Made by a program: the position numbers and the translations under genes. Of a stretch of DNA of 64,000 nt, positions 1-7,338 are shown one piece after another; position 1 is the first letter of the stretch; each line of letters opens with the position of its first letter. Below the pieces are notes generated by a model, which was not told the DNA's origin, ran no database searches, and was given only the letters and a program-made list of their open reading frames with translations. Source of the DNA: Halobacillus_B rhizosphaerae (lineage in GTDB: Bacteria > Bacillota > Bacilli > Bacillales > Halobacillaceae); contig NZ_JAUTWQ010000006.1 in assembly GCF_046719735.1 (NCBI RefSeq), forward strand, positions 1 to 64,000, read 5' to 3'.

Positions 1-97
1 TTACCCTTACCTATTGACCTTCTATTAGCTGGTATACTTGAAGACTTGATTTCGAATGAACCACACTTATTGAATCTGACCCGCTCCCCACTCGCAC

Positions 98-131
98 AAA
101 AAAACCCGCTAAAGCAAAATACTTTAGCGGG
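98..131 (-). terminator. Rho-independent terminator of the ABC transporter operon
   Basis: A 10-bp perfect stem (105-114 with 122-131) around a 7-base loop is followed on the minus strand by seven T residues (98-104). It lies just past the permease stop codon, so the operon holds only the binding protein and the permease. Positions 1-97 show no gene I can support. Confidence 0.9.
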
Positions 132-137
132 ATCTTC

Positions 138-830
138 TTACAGGTATTTATTATATCTTCTTTCTAAATAATCCTGCAAAGCAGAAAATACCATCGTCAG
201 CGGCCAGTAAATCAACGCTGCTAGAATGTACATCGTCATCGAATCCGTGGTCCTGCCGGCAACGATTTGAGCCTTATTTAATATCTCTGGCACCGAAATC
301 ATAGCGGCAAGCGATGTAGCTTTCAACAAATCCAGAAATACATTCCCAAGTGGCGGAATAGCAATACGAGTTGCCTGGGGAACAATGATCCTTCTCATTG
401 TCTTCCAATAAGTAAACCCTAAAGCTCTGGAAGACTCCCACTGACCCTTGTCCACACTATTTAGGGAGGACCGGTTAATTTCCGCAATATAAGCGGCACT
501 GTTGGTACCAAACCCAATGACTGCTGCTACAACAGCCGGCAAAGTGATCCCCACTACTGGCAGTCCAAAATAGAGGACAAATAAGTAGACAAGAATAGGA
601 GTCCCTCTCATAAACGAAATGTACATTCTTGCGGGCCAGCGAAATAGAATACGATCTGATTTCCTGGCAACTGCTAAGAAGAAACCTATAATTAATCCAA
701 GGATCATCCCCAGTACCGCTACAAGAAGTGTAAGCGGTACGCCTTGCAAGACGAAGGGGAGATTTTCCCAAGCGCGCTCAGGAACGAATAGCTTGTCGAT
801 TTGAATATCACTAAAATGGATTCCGAACAT
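138..830 (-). CDS. Amino-acid ABC transporter permease (HisM/polar amino acid family)
   Basis: This integral membrane subunit of a polar amino-acid importer has 230 residues, the usual size. Hydrophobic segments lie at about 28-54, 72-95, 98-115, 170-190 and 198-216. The cytoplasmic EAA-type loop that docks on the ATPase is visible at about 132-153 (ALGFTYWKTMRRIIVPQA). The gene follows the binding-protein gene by 12 bases and is the last of its operon. It resembles cystine/polar amino-acid permeases (TcyB, TcyL, YckA), but the substrate cannot be read from the sequence. No ATP-binding gene lies beside it, so the ATPase must be encoded elsewhere, as I recall for the B. subtilis yckA-yckB pair. 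Confidence 0.9.
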   Translation of the reverse strand: MFGIHFSDIQIDKLFVPERAWENLPFVLQGVPLTLLVAVLGMILGLIIGFFLAVARKSDRILFRWPARMYISFMRGTPILVYLFVLYFGLPVVGITLPAVVAAVIGFGTNSAAYIAEINRSSLNSVDKGQWESSRALGFTYWKTMRRIIVPQATRIAIPPLGNVFLDLLKATSLAAMISVPEILNKAQIVAGRTTDSMTMYILAALIYWPLTMVFSALQDYLERRYNKYL

Positions 831-842
831 ATCTATTCACCC

Positions 843-1724
843 TTATAAATCTAACCCTTTAATTTCACGAATGTCTTCTTCCGGTTTTTTAGATGCATCT
901 TTGCCACCGAAGAATTTTTTCGAAATTTTAGTAAGTGTACCATCATCACGCATTTCTTTAATGGTGGCATCTATTTTCTGTTTCAGCGTATCTGCATCTT
1001 TAGGCATGACAATCGCAGATTCCGTTTGGTGGAATTTCAAATCCGGATGTAATTGGACTTTAATATCAGGCATGGCTTTCAGAGCTAATGTTTGCAGATA
1101 GTAATCATTAATGATGAAGTCCGTACGGCCATTCTCTACATCTCGCAGGTAAACATCATTGGTTACATTTCCATAAGTTTTGGTCTTAGCCCCAAAATGC
1201 TCGGCAATTTTCGAAAAGACGGTCGTCGCTCCGCCGCCATGAACCTTTCCGTCCAGATCCTCTAAGGAATGAATTCCAGAAAGATCACTTTGTCTCACAA
1301 TCATAGTTGAATAAGAATACTTATATGGAGTGCTGAAGGCGAATTCCTTTTGGCGATCTTTCGTTACTTCCATGTCATTGATTACTGCATCGATTCGGCC
1401 GCTTTTCATAGCAGCTAATAATCCGTCTACTCCATACTCCTTAAATTCTACATCGAGGTCAAGCCGGCTGGCTGCCTCTTTCATAACCTCAACATCATAT
1501 CCAGTCAATTGATCGGAATCCTCCGGATGATAAGAAGCTGGAAATAAGGTGCCAGAGGTTCCTACCACAATTTTTCCTTTTTCCTTGAGGCTGCTCCACT
1601 TTGAAGAAGCAGAAGATTTATCTTTATTGCTGTTGTTCCCGTCACTGCTATCATCTGATGAACCGCAGGCGGCGGTGACTACGGCAAGCATTACTATAAG
1701 AATTAATAAAAGACCTTTACGCAT
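843..1724 (-). CDS. Amino-acid ABC transporter substrate-binding lipoprotein
   Basis: This is the extracellular solute receptor of the importer. Residues 1-20 form a lipoprotein signal peptide with lipobox VTAAC, so Cys20 would be lipidated and anchor the protein to the outer face of the membrane. A Ser/Asn/Asp-rich linker follows (about 21-45). The remainder, to residue 293, is a family 3 periplasmic-binding-protein fold: KGKIVVGTSGT opens lobe 1 and LTGYDVEVMKEAASRL follows it. The start is an ATG with a GGAAGGTGG-like site about 13 bases upstream. It is the first gene of a two-gene operon. The fold favours small polar amino acids or cystine, with specificity unknown. Confidence 0.9.
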   Translation of the reverse strand: MRKGLLLILIVMLAVVTAACGSSDDSSDGNNSNKDKSSASSKWSSLKEKGKIVVGTSGTLFPASYHPEDSDQLTGYDVEVMKEAASRLDLDVEFKEYGVDGLLAAMKSGRIDAVINDMEVTKDRQKEFAFSTPYKYSYSTMIVRQSDLSGIHSLEDLDGKVHGGGATTVFSKIAEHFGAKTKTYGNVTNDVYLRDVENGRTDFIINDYYLQTLALKAMPDIKVQLHPDLKFHQTESAIVMPKDADTLKQKIDATIKEMRDDGTLTKISKKFFGGKDASKKPEEDIREIKGLDL

Positions 1725-1769
1725 TTTCTTTCAACATCCACCTTCCGTTTTTAAATTACACACCTAACC

Positions 1770-1799
1770 AATATAGCAATTCGCTGATTGCAAGATCAA
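1770..1799 (-). promoter_or_regulatory. Candidate sigma-A promoter of the ABC transporter operon
   Basis: On the minus strand, TTGATC (1794-1799) and TATATT (1770-1775) are separated by 18 bases. They lie about 45 bases upstream of the binding-protein start codon. Confidence 0.5.
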
Positions 1800-1860
1800 C
1801 CGTATTGCTTCATTTATTCATAATAAACCGAAGAAAACTTATTTTTTAAAAGGAAAACTC

Positions 1861-1888
1861 TTGACTGAAACCGAACTTCTGATAATAT
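1861..1888 (+). promoter_or_regulatory. Candidate sigma-A promoter of the metal-efflux ATPase gene
   Basis: TTGACT (1861-1866) and TAATAT (1883-1888) are separated by 16 bases. They sit just upstream of the PerR-like box, so a bound repressor there would cover the start of transcription. Confidence 0.45.
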
Positions 1889-1903
1889 AAATACATACAC
1901 TAT

Positions 1904-1918
1904 TTAAAATAATTATAA
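1904..1918 (+). promoter_or_regulatory. PerR box upstream of the metal-efflux ATPase
   Basis: TTAAAATAATTATAA matches the Bacillus PerR consensus TTATAATnATTATAA at 13 of 14 defined positions. PerR is the peroxide- and metal-sensing repressor that controls pfeT in B. subtilis. The box lies 16 bases after the proposed -10 hexamer, a position suited to repression. Confidence 0.75.
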
Positions 1919-1975
1919 TGTAGAAACTATTTTAATCCGTTGTTTATATCGTTTTTAAACCACGAAAAACATAAA

Positions 1976-1995
1976 TGATCATGGTTATCATTATC
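1976..1995 (+). promoter_or_regulatory. Fur-like box in the leader of the metal-efflux ATPase gene
   Basis: Positions 1976-1990 match the 7-1-7 Fur motif TGATAATnATTATCA at 12 of 14 positions. Positions 1977-1995 match the classical 19-bp Fur box at 17 of 19. It lies 58 bases downstream of the PerR-like box and ends 10 bases before the ribosome binding site. This downstream position differs from the upstream activator site I recall for Fur at B. subtilis pfeT. Confidence 0.65.
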
Positions 1996-2019
1996 AATTA
2001 GTAATAAGGAGTTGAGAAT

Positions 2020-3945
2020 ATGTCCTCAGAGACAAGAGCCATGTCCAGACTTACTGAAAAAGATTCAAAGCTATCTTCCCCGTTTATATCTAATTTACGC
2101 GAGCATGGAGAGTTAATCGCAGCTCTGTTAAGTGGTCTGCTCATTTTATTTGCCTGGCTGAGTGATGGCCGCATCTTGCCAAGTGCAACGGTAACTCTGT
2201 ATCTATCTGCCTTTGTTATTGGTGGCTTTGCCAAAGCAAAAGAAGGAATAGAAGAAACCGTATATGCAAAAGAATTGAATGTAGAAATGCTGATGATTCT
2301 GGCTGCCATAGGGTCTGCCGCTATTGGCTACTGGACTGAAGGTGCCATCCTTATTTTCATATTTGCACTTAGTGGTGCTTTAGAGACCTACACCATGAAT
2401 AGAAGCCAAAAAGAAATCAGTTCACTTATGAACCTTCAGCCGGAAGAAGCCTTAAAAATTTTAGATAATGATTATAAATTAGTGTCCGTACAAGACCTGC
2501 AAATTGGCGACCGTGTACTTATTAAGCCGGGGGAACGCGTCCCCTCTGATGGGAAAATCGTTAAAGGGCAGACTTCCATAGATGAAAGTGCCATTACCGG
2601 TGAATCTGTGCCTGTGAGTAAAGAGACGAATGAGGAAGTTTATGCAGGGACAGTGAATATTAACGGAAGTATTACAGTAGAAATTACTAAAACCTCAGAT
2701 GATACGTTATTTCAGAAAATCATTCAAATGGTACAGTCAGCTCAAAGTGAAAAATCTCCTTCTCAGCTCTTTATTGAACGATTTGAAAGTACTTATGTAA
2801 AAGTAGTGCTTCTCGTTGTCGCCATAATGCTATTTCTTCCCCATTTTCTATTTGGCTGGAGCTGGATGGATACGATTTATAGAGCGATGATTCTGCTTGT
2901 GGTTGCATCTCCTTGTGCTTTAGTAGCTTCCATAATGCCGGCAACATTATCCGCAATTACAAACGGAGCACGCAATGGAGTTTTGTTTAAAGGTGGTGTT
3001 CATTTAGAAAACCTCGGTCATTTGAATGCCATTGCTTTCGATAAAACCGGCACGTTAACCAACGGGAAACCGGAAGTGACAGATTTCATAGCTGCAGAGG
3101 ATGAAGATGTTTCACAAGTCCTTCCGATCACTGCTGCTATTGAACAAGAGTCCAACCACCCATTAGCTCAAGCTATCGTGAATTACACGGCTGAGAATAA
3201 AAGAAAACGTATAGAGATTCATAATATGCAGGACATCAGTGGAAAAGGTGTCACCGCTTCTGTGCATGGAGAGCAATGGAAAATCGGGAAAGCTGATTTT
3301 GTTGGGAAAGAGGCAAGTCGTTCTTTTCAACAAGGAATCGCACAACAATTAGCTTCCGAGGGTAAAACCGTCGTCTTTATCAAGCGGGAAGAAAAAATTG
3401 CCGGACTGATCGCCCTAAAAGATACGGTCCGAGAAGAAACAAAACGAGCGATCCAAGTTTTGAAAAAACATGGAGTTTATACAGTCATGCTTACCGGAGA
3501 TAATCATACAACGGCCAAAGCAATCGCAGAAGAAGCTGGACTAGATCATTTTATTGCGGAATGTATGCCGGACGAAAAAGTAGAAGAAGTGAAAAAGCTT
3601 AAACAGCATTTCAACACGGTTGGCATGGTGGGAGATGGAATTAATGATGCACCGGCCTTAGCTGCTGCAAACGTTGGAATTGCTATGGGAGAAGGGACGG
3701 ATGTCGCTCTCGAAACCGCGGACGTGGTATTAATGAAGAATGATCTCCCCCGCATTTCCCAGGCCATTCAACTCTCCAACCGGATGAATAAGATTGTTAA
3801 ACAAAATGTCATTTTTTCAATCGGGATAATTGCGTTATTAATTATCAGTAACCTTCTTCAAGTGCTTGATCTTCCTATGGGTGTAATTGGGCATGAAGGA
3901 AGCACCATTCTCGTCATTCTCAATGGTCTGCGCCTGTTAAAATAG
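2020..3945 (+). CDS. pfeT: P1B4-type heavy-metal efflux ATPase (PfeT/FrvA-like Fe(II) exporter)
   Basis: This membrane pump uses ATP to expel transition metal, most likely Fe(II), from the cytoplasm. The 641-residue protein has no N-terminal heavy-metal-binding domain. Visible motifs are TGES (193-196, actuator), SPC in transmembrane segment 6 (297-299), DKTGT with the phosphorylated Asp341, the HP motif of the nucleotide domain (His380-Pro381), and GDGIND (538-543). The C-terminal HEGST (625-629) together with SPC is the signature of subgroup P1B4, which transports Fe, Co or Zn. A PerR-like and a Fur-like box upstream match the control of PfeT and of Listeria FrvA. The start has AAGGAG nine bases ahead. 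CadA- or ZosA-type specificity is less likely because of the HEGST motif. Confidence 0.88.
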   Translation: MSSETRAMSRLTEKDSKLSSPFISNLREHGELIAALLSGLLILFAWLSDGRILPSATVTLYLSAFVIGGFAKAKEGIEETVYAKELNVEMLMILAAIGSAAIGYWTEGAILIFIFALSGALETYTMNRSQKEISSLMNLQPEEALKILDNDYKLVSVQDLQIGDRVLIKPGERVPSDGKIVKGQTSIDESAITGESVPVSKETNEEVYAGTVNINGSITVEITKTSDDTLFQKIIQMVQSAQSEKSPSQLFIERFESTYVKVVLLVVAIMLFLPHFLFGWSWMDTIYRAMILLVVASPCALVASIMPATLSAITNGARNGVLFKGGVHLENLGHLNAIAFDKTGTLTNGKPEVTDFIAAEDEDVSQVLPITAAIEQESNHPLAQAIVNYTAENKRKRIEIHNMQDISGKGVTASVHGEQWKIGKADFVGKEASRSFQQGIAQQLASEGKTVVFIKREEKIAGLIALKDTVREETKRAIQVLKKHGVYTVMLTGDNHTTAKAIAEEAGLDHFIAECMPDEKVEEVKKLKQHFNTVGMVGDGINDAPALAAANVGIAMGEGTDVALETADVVLMKNDLPRISQAIQLSNRMNKIVKQNVIFSIGIIALLIISNLLQVLDLPMGVIGHEGSTILVILNGLRLLK

Positions 3946-3981
3946 CTCCTTGGGGGAAGAAGCGCACATTTCACTAACTAT

Positions 3982-4024
3982 AAAAACCCGAACCAATTGA
4001 AAAAATCAATGGTTCGGGTTTTTG
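3982..4024. terminator. Bidirectional terminator between convergent genes
   Basis: A stem built on CCCGAACC/GGTTCGGG plus ATTGA/TCAAT is flanked by A5 on the left and T5 on the right, so it can end transcription from both sides. It lies between the convergent ATPase and YfkH-like genes. Confidence 0.85.
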
Positions 4025-4036
4025 GTTATATCATTC

Positions 4037-4858
4037 TTAAGGGGACACCCTGCGCCTGTAAATAATTGCGTTAATTTCTCCGCCGGTAATGATAACAATA
4101 CCGGAGAGATAGAACCAGATCATCAGCACGATCACTCCGCCTAGGCTTCCATAAGTGGTAGAAAAACTCCCCATCTTACTTACATAAAATGAAAATAACA
4201 AAGATACGAGCTGCCAGCCGATGGTCGCAAATACTGCCCCCACGACTGTGTCCTTATATCTTAATGGTTTATTGGGCGCCATAATATACAGAAAGGAAAG
4301 AACAATAAAAAATATGACCGAGGAAATCACCCACCTTAACGCATCCCATACCGCAATAAAACCATTGGACATTCCAAAGAAAGAGAAAACATAGGTGCCA
4401 ATAGTGTTACCTAACACAGGCAGAAGGAATGCAATAGCGATCACAAGGACCATAGCAATGGTTAAGACAATCGCTACAACTCTTGAAACAAAAAAGGACC
4501 GATTTTCCTCTACGTGATGGGCCCGATTAAAGGCTTTAATAATCGCATTTACCCCATTTGAAGCAGCCCATAAAGTCCCAATTACTCCGAATGATAACAG
4601 TCCGCCATTCTGATCATTAAACAGTGAAGTAATGTTTTCCGATAAAATATCAATCGTTTCAGGCGGCGCATAAACGTTTATTAAGGCAATTACCCGGTCT
4701 TCCTTAATATTTAAATATCCTAACAAGGTGACAAGGAATATCATAAAGGGAAGCAAAGATAACAGAAAGAAATAGGCAAGCTGGGCGGCGAGCCCAAATA
4801 TATCATCTTCTGCAAAGCGCGAAAATAGTGTTTTAATAAAACCAATCGCAGACCTCAA
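4037..4858 (-). CDS. yfkH: YihY/BrkB family inner-membrane protein (YfkH-like)
   Basis: A 273-residue polytopic membrane protein with about six hydrophobic segments. The N-terminal region AAQLAYFFLLSLLPF is typical of the YihY (formerly ribonuclease BN) family, and the family's GTLWAASNG and IWFYLSG segments are present. The family has no established biochemical function, and the old RNase BN assignment was withdrawn. It is the last gene of a three-gene operon with a YtxH-like protein and a tyrosine phosphatase, the same order as yfkJ-yfkI-yfkH of B. subtilis. Confidence 0.88.
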   Translation of the reverse strand: MRSAIGFIKTLFSRFAEDDIFGLAAQLAYFFLLSLLPFMIFLVTLLGYLNIKEDRVIALINVYAPPETIDILSENITSLFNDQNGGLLSFGVIGTLWAASNGVNAIIKAFNRAHHVEENRSFFVSRVVAIVLTIAMVLVIAIAFLLPVLGNTIGTYVFSFFGMSNGFIAVWDALRWVISSVIFFIVLSFLYIMAPNKPLRYKDTVVGAVFATIGWQLVSLLFSFYVSKMGSFSTTYGSLGGVIVLMIWFYLSGIVIITGGEINAIIYRRRVSP

Positions 4859-4881
4859 GATATCCCCTCCACCCTTATCTG

Positions 4882-5211
4882 TTAAGATGCTTCTTTAGAA
4901 TTATTTACAGCTCTCAGTTGTTCTTGCACCTCTTTGTCCATTTCGTTCACCTTAATCATTATATCCTCTAATTTGTTCAGCAAATCAAGTACACTATCCG
5001 CTCCATCATTCAATCGTTTCGCCATGGACTCATAATTCACCCTAAGGGAATGGACAGCTTCCGACGGATGTTTCGCAAAACCTTTACACGTTCTTCCGGC
5101 TGAACGGGATTTCTCTCCCACATACGATCGCGTATCACGATCAAACAGCATAGCTGCTCCGCCTACCAATGCACCTAATAAAACACCCTTCCATAACTTA
5201 TGCTGTGACAT
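4882..5211 (-). CDS. yfkI: YtxH-domain small protein (YfkI-like)
   Basis: A 109-residue protein. Residues 8-22 form one hydrophobic, Gly/Ala-rich segment (LLGALVGGAAMLF) followed by a basic stretch and a C-terminal amphipathic, probably coiled-coil half (about 58-105). This is the layout of YtxH/YfkI general-stress proteins, probably attached to the membrane. Function is unknown. It sits 12 bases downstream of the phosphatase gene and 23 bases upstream of the YihY-family gene. YfkI of B. subtilis belongs to a stress-induced operon; I could not find a clear sigma-B promoter here. Confidence 0.8.
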   Translation of the reverse strand: MSQHKLWKGVLLGALVGGAAMLFDRDTRSYVGEKSRSAGRTCKGFAKHPSEAVHSLRVNYESMAKRLNDGADSVLDLLNKLEDIMIKVNEMDKEVQEQLRAVNNSKEAS

Positions 5212-5223
5212 AAGATTTCCTCC

Positions 5224-5691
5224 CTATAATTGATGGTTTTTTTTAATCGATTCAAGCAAGCCTTCACAGCCTGCCTGAACAAGCTCATAAACATAATCAA
5301 AATTACCAGAAAAATACGGATCAGGTACTTCTGATTCTACCGGGTTTTCTACATAGTCCATTAACTTCTGAACTACAACTTCATTCTTTTCTCGGATCGC
5401 TTGCAGATCTTGGATGTTCTTTTCATCCATGGCAATAAGATAATCGTACTCATCCCAGTCTTCTGGTTTTACTTGTCTTGCCGCCAATCCTTCATAGGAA
5501 ACCGTATGGGCATCTAGTACTTTTCGCGTTCCTTCATGAGGAACAGATCCGATGTGCCAGTGACCAATCCCTGCTGAATCCACTGAGATTTGATCGTGAA
5601 GACCTTCTTCTTCCACTAACTTTCTAAAGATCGCCTCTGCCATTGGTGACCGGCATATATTTCCTAAACAAACAAATAAGACTTTAATCAT
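5224..5691 (-). CDS. yfkJ: Low-molecular-weight protein-tyrosine phosphatase (YfkJ-like)
   Basis: A cytoplasmic enzyme that removes phosphate from phosphotyrosine or phosphoarginine residues. The 155-residue product carries the P-loop CLGNICRS at 8-15 (nucleophile Cys8, Arg14) and the general acid Asp124 in DPYF (124-127). Length and motif positions are standard for the family. I chose the ATG at 5691 because it has a GGGGGAG site six bases upstream and starts with the canonical MIKVLFVCLGN; the reading frame extends another 22 codons upstream without support. It is the first gene of the yfkJIH-type operon. Confidence 0.93.
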   Translation of the reverse strand: MIKVLFVCLGNICRSPMAEAIFRKLVEEEGLHDQISVDSAGIGHWHIGSVPHEGTRKVLDAHTVSYEGLAARQVKPEDWDEYDYLIAMDEKNIQDLQAIREKNEVVVQKLMDYVENPVESEVPDPYFSGNFDYVYELVQAGCEGLLESIKKNHQL

Positions 5692-5917
5692 TTTAACTCC
5701 CCCGATATTAGTATCTCTTCTGTATGAAATTATATAGGAAAAAACATATTTCTTCACTCTTATTATACAGCTAATAGTAAATCATTTCCTAATCAATCGC
5801 TTACTAAACCAATGATTATTTAGACAACTTTCCAAATTTCCTTGACTTTTTACAATAATTTTCGGAATATTTTATATATGGACAAAATTTTTACTACATA
5901 CAAAGAGGGGGAGTTTG

Positions 5918-7294
5918 ATGGAAGATCGTTCAGTATTATATAACTTTTTTAACTGGGCAAGCGGAATCGTCTGGGGACCTGTATTATTGGTTCTCTTAGT
6001 CGGCACTGGTATTTATTTAACTTTACGCCTGGGTTTTCTACAATTTAAAGCTCTGCCTTACGCTTTAAAACTTGCATTCGTTCCGGGTAAGAAGACAAAA
6101 GGAGAGAAAGGTGATATATCCCATTACCAGGCTCTGACAACAGCCCTGGCAGCCACGATCGGTACAGGTAATATTGCCGGGGTAGCAACCGCCATCTTTC
6201 TAGGCGGGCCAGGGGCAGTATTCTGGATGTGGATCACTGCCGTATTCGGGATGGCCACTAAATATGCCGAGGCCATACTTGCTGTAAAATTCAGGGTCAC
6301 AGACCAAAACGGACATATGGCCGGTGGTCCTATGTATTACTTAGAACGCGGATTAAAAGCTAAATGGCTTGGCGTGTTATTTGCTATTTTTGGAGCAGCG
6401 GCTGCCTTTGGTATTGGAAATATGGTTCAATCAAATTCCGTGTCAGACGTTATGGAGACTTCATTCAGTGTTCCACCACTCGTTACCGGACTGATCCTGA
6501 CCTTCTTTGCCGGCTTAGTCCTGCTGGGCGGGATTAAAAGTATCGGAAGAGTGACCGCATTTTTCGTTCCTATAATGGCTTTATTTTATGTCATCGGTGC
6601 TCTAATTATCATTATCTTAAATTTTGATCTTGTCCCTCACGCATTTGCCACCATTTTCAGTGATGCTTTTACAGCCAATGCAGTCGGAGGCGGGGTGCTC
6701 GGTACAGTGATTCGGTACGGTGTGGCACGCGGAGTATTCTCCAACGAAGCAGGGCTGGGTTCTGCTCCGATTGCGGCAGCAGCTGCTAGAACAGACTATC
6801 CTGGACGTCAGGCTTTAGTTTCCATGACGCAGGTACTGATTGATACCATTATTGTCTGCAGCATGACCGGACTCACCATCGTTATGGCGAATCAGTATAG
6901 CGGCAGTTACGATGGTGCAGATCTGACCTCTAAGTCTTTTGAAATGTTTCTTGGGTCTGCCGGCTCTTATATCGTAGCCATTGGATTAATATTCTTCGCC
7001 TTTTCCACTATTGTAGGCTGGTCTTATTATGGTGAAAAGTGTTTCGGATATTTAACTGGACAGCGTGGACTAGGCATTTACAAAATTGTCTTCGTTTTGT
7101 TTGTTCTGATCGGTGCTATTGCCCATCTGGATACCGTATGGAAATTTGCCGATGTTATGAACGGGTTAATGGCCTTCCCGAACTTAATCGGTCTGCTGTT
7201 GCTATCCGGCGTAGTCGCTTCAGAGACGAACAAGTTTTTAAAAGTAGCGAAAAAAGAGAAAGAAGCAGAAAAGCGGGAACGGCAAACAGGATAA
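5918..7294 (+). CDS. alsT: Sodium:alanine/glycine symporter (AlsT/AgcS family)
   Basis: An integral membrane carrier that imports alanine or glycine with sodium ions. The roughly 458-residue protein has the family core motif GTGNIAGVATAI (about residue 80) and the segment RYGVARGVFSNEAGLGSAP (about 265-285), with about 10-11 transmembrane segments. The ATG at 5918 is preferred because GGGGGAG ends four bases before it; a TTG one codon earlier lies too close to that site. A TTTACA and a TATATA hexamer 18 bases apart (5849-5878) may be its promoter. The gene is monocistronic between divergent and convergent neighbours. Substrate choice between alanine, glycine and glutamine cannot be settled from sequence. 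Confidence 0.9.
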   Translation: MEDRSVLYNFFNWASGIVWGPVLLVLLVGTGIYLTLRLGFLQFKALPYALKLAFVPGKKTKGEKGDISHYQALTTALAATIGTGNIAGVATAIFLGGPGAVFWMWITAVFGMATKYAEAILAVKFRVTDQNGHMAGGPMYYLERGLKAKWLGVLFAIFGAAAAFGIGNMVQSNSVSDVMETSFSVPPLVTGLILTFFAGLVLLGGIKSIGRVTAFFVPIMALFYVIGALIIIILNFDLVPHAFATIFSDAFTANAVGGGVLGTVIRYGVARGVFSNEAGLGSAPIAAAAARTDYPGRQALVSMTQVLIDTIIVCSMTGLTIVMANQYSGSYDGADLTSKSFEMFLGSAGSYIVAIGLIFFAFSTIVGWSYYGEKCFGYLTGQRGLGIYKIVFVLFVLIGAIAHLDTVWKFADVMNGLMAFPNLIGLLLLSGVVASETNKFLKVAKKEKEAEKRERQTG

Positions 7295-7297
7295 TAT

Positions 7298-7338
7298 AAA
7301 ACCCCGGGGCAAATAATTTTACTGCTCCCCGGGGTTTT
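7298..7338. terminator. Bidirectional terminator between alsT and the GGDEF-EAL gene
   Basis: An AAACCCCGGGG arm pairs with CCCCGGGGTTT across a loop, with A and T tracts on either side. It overlaps the last codons of the convergent GGDEF-EAL gene. Confidence 0.85.

Noticed and set aside
1..97. Plus-strand frame open from base 1
   Set aside because: It continues through the terminator and into the opposite-strand permease gene, and the residues match no family I know.
7039..7299. An 86-codon plus-strand frame within alsT
   Set aside because: It is an out-of-frame shadow of the alsT 3' end.
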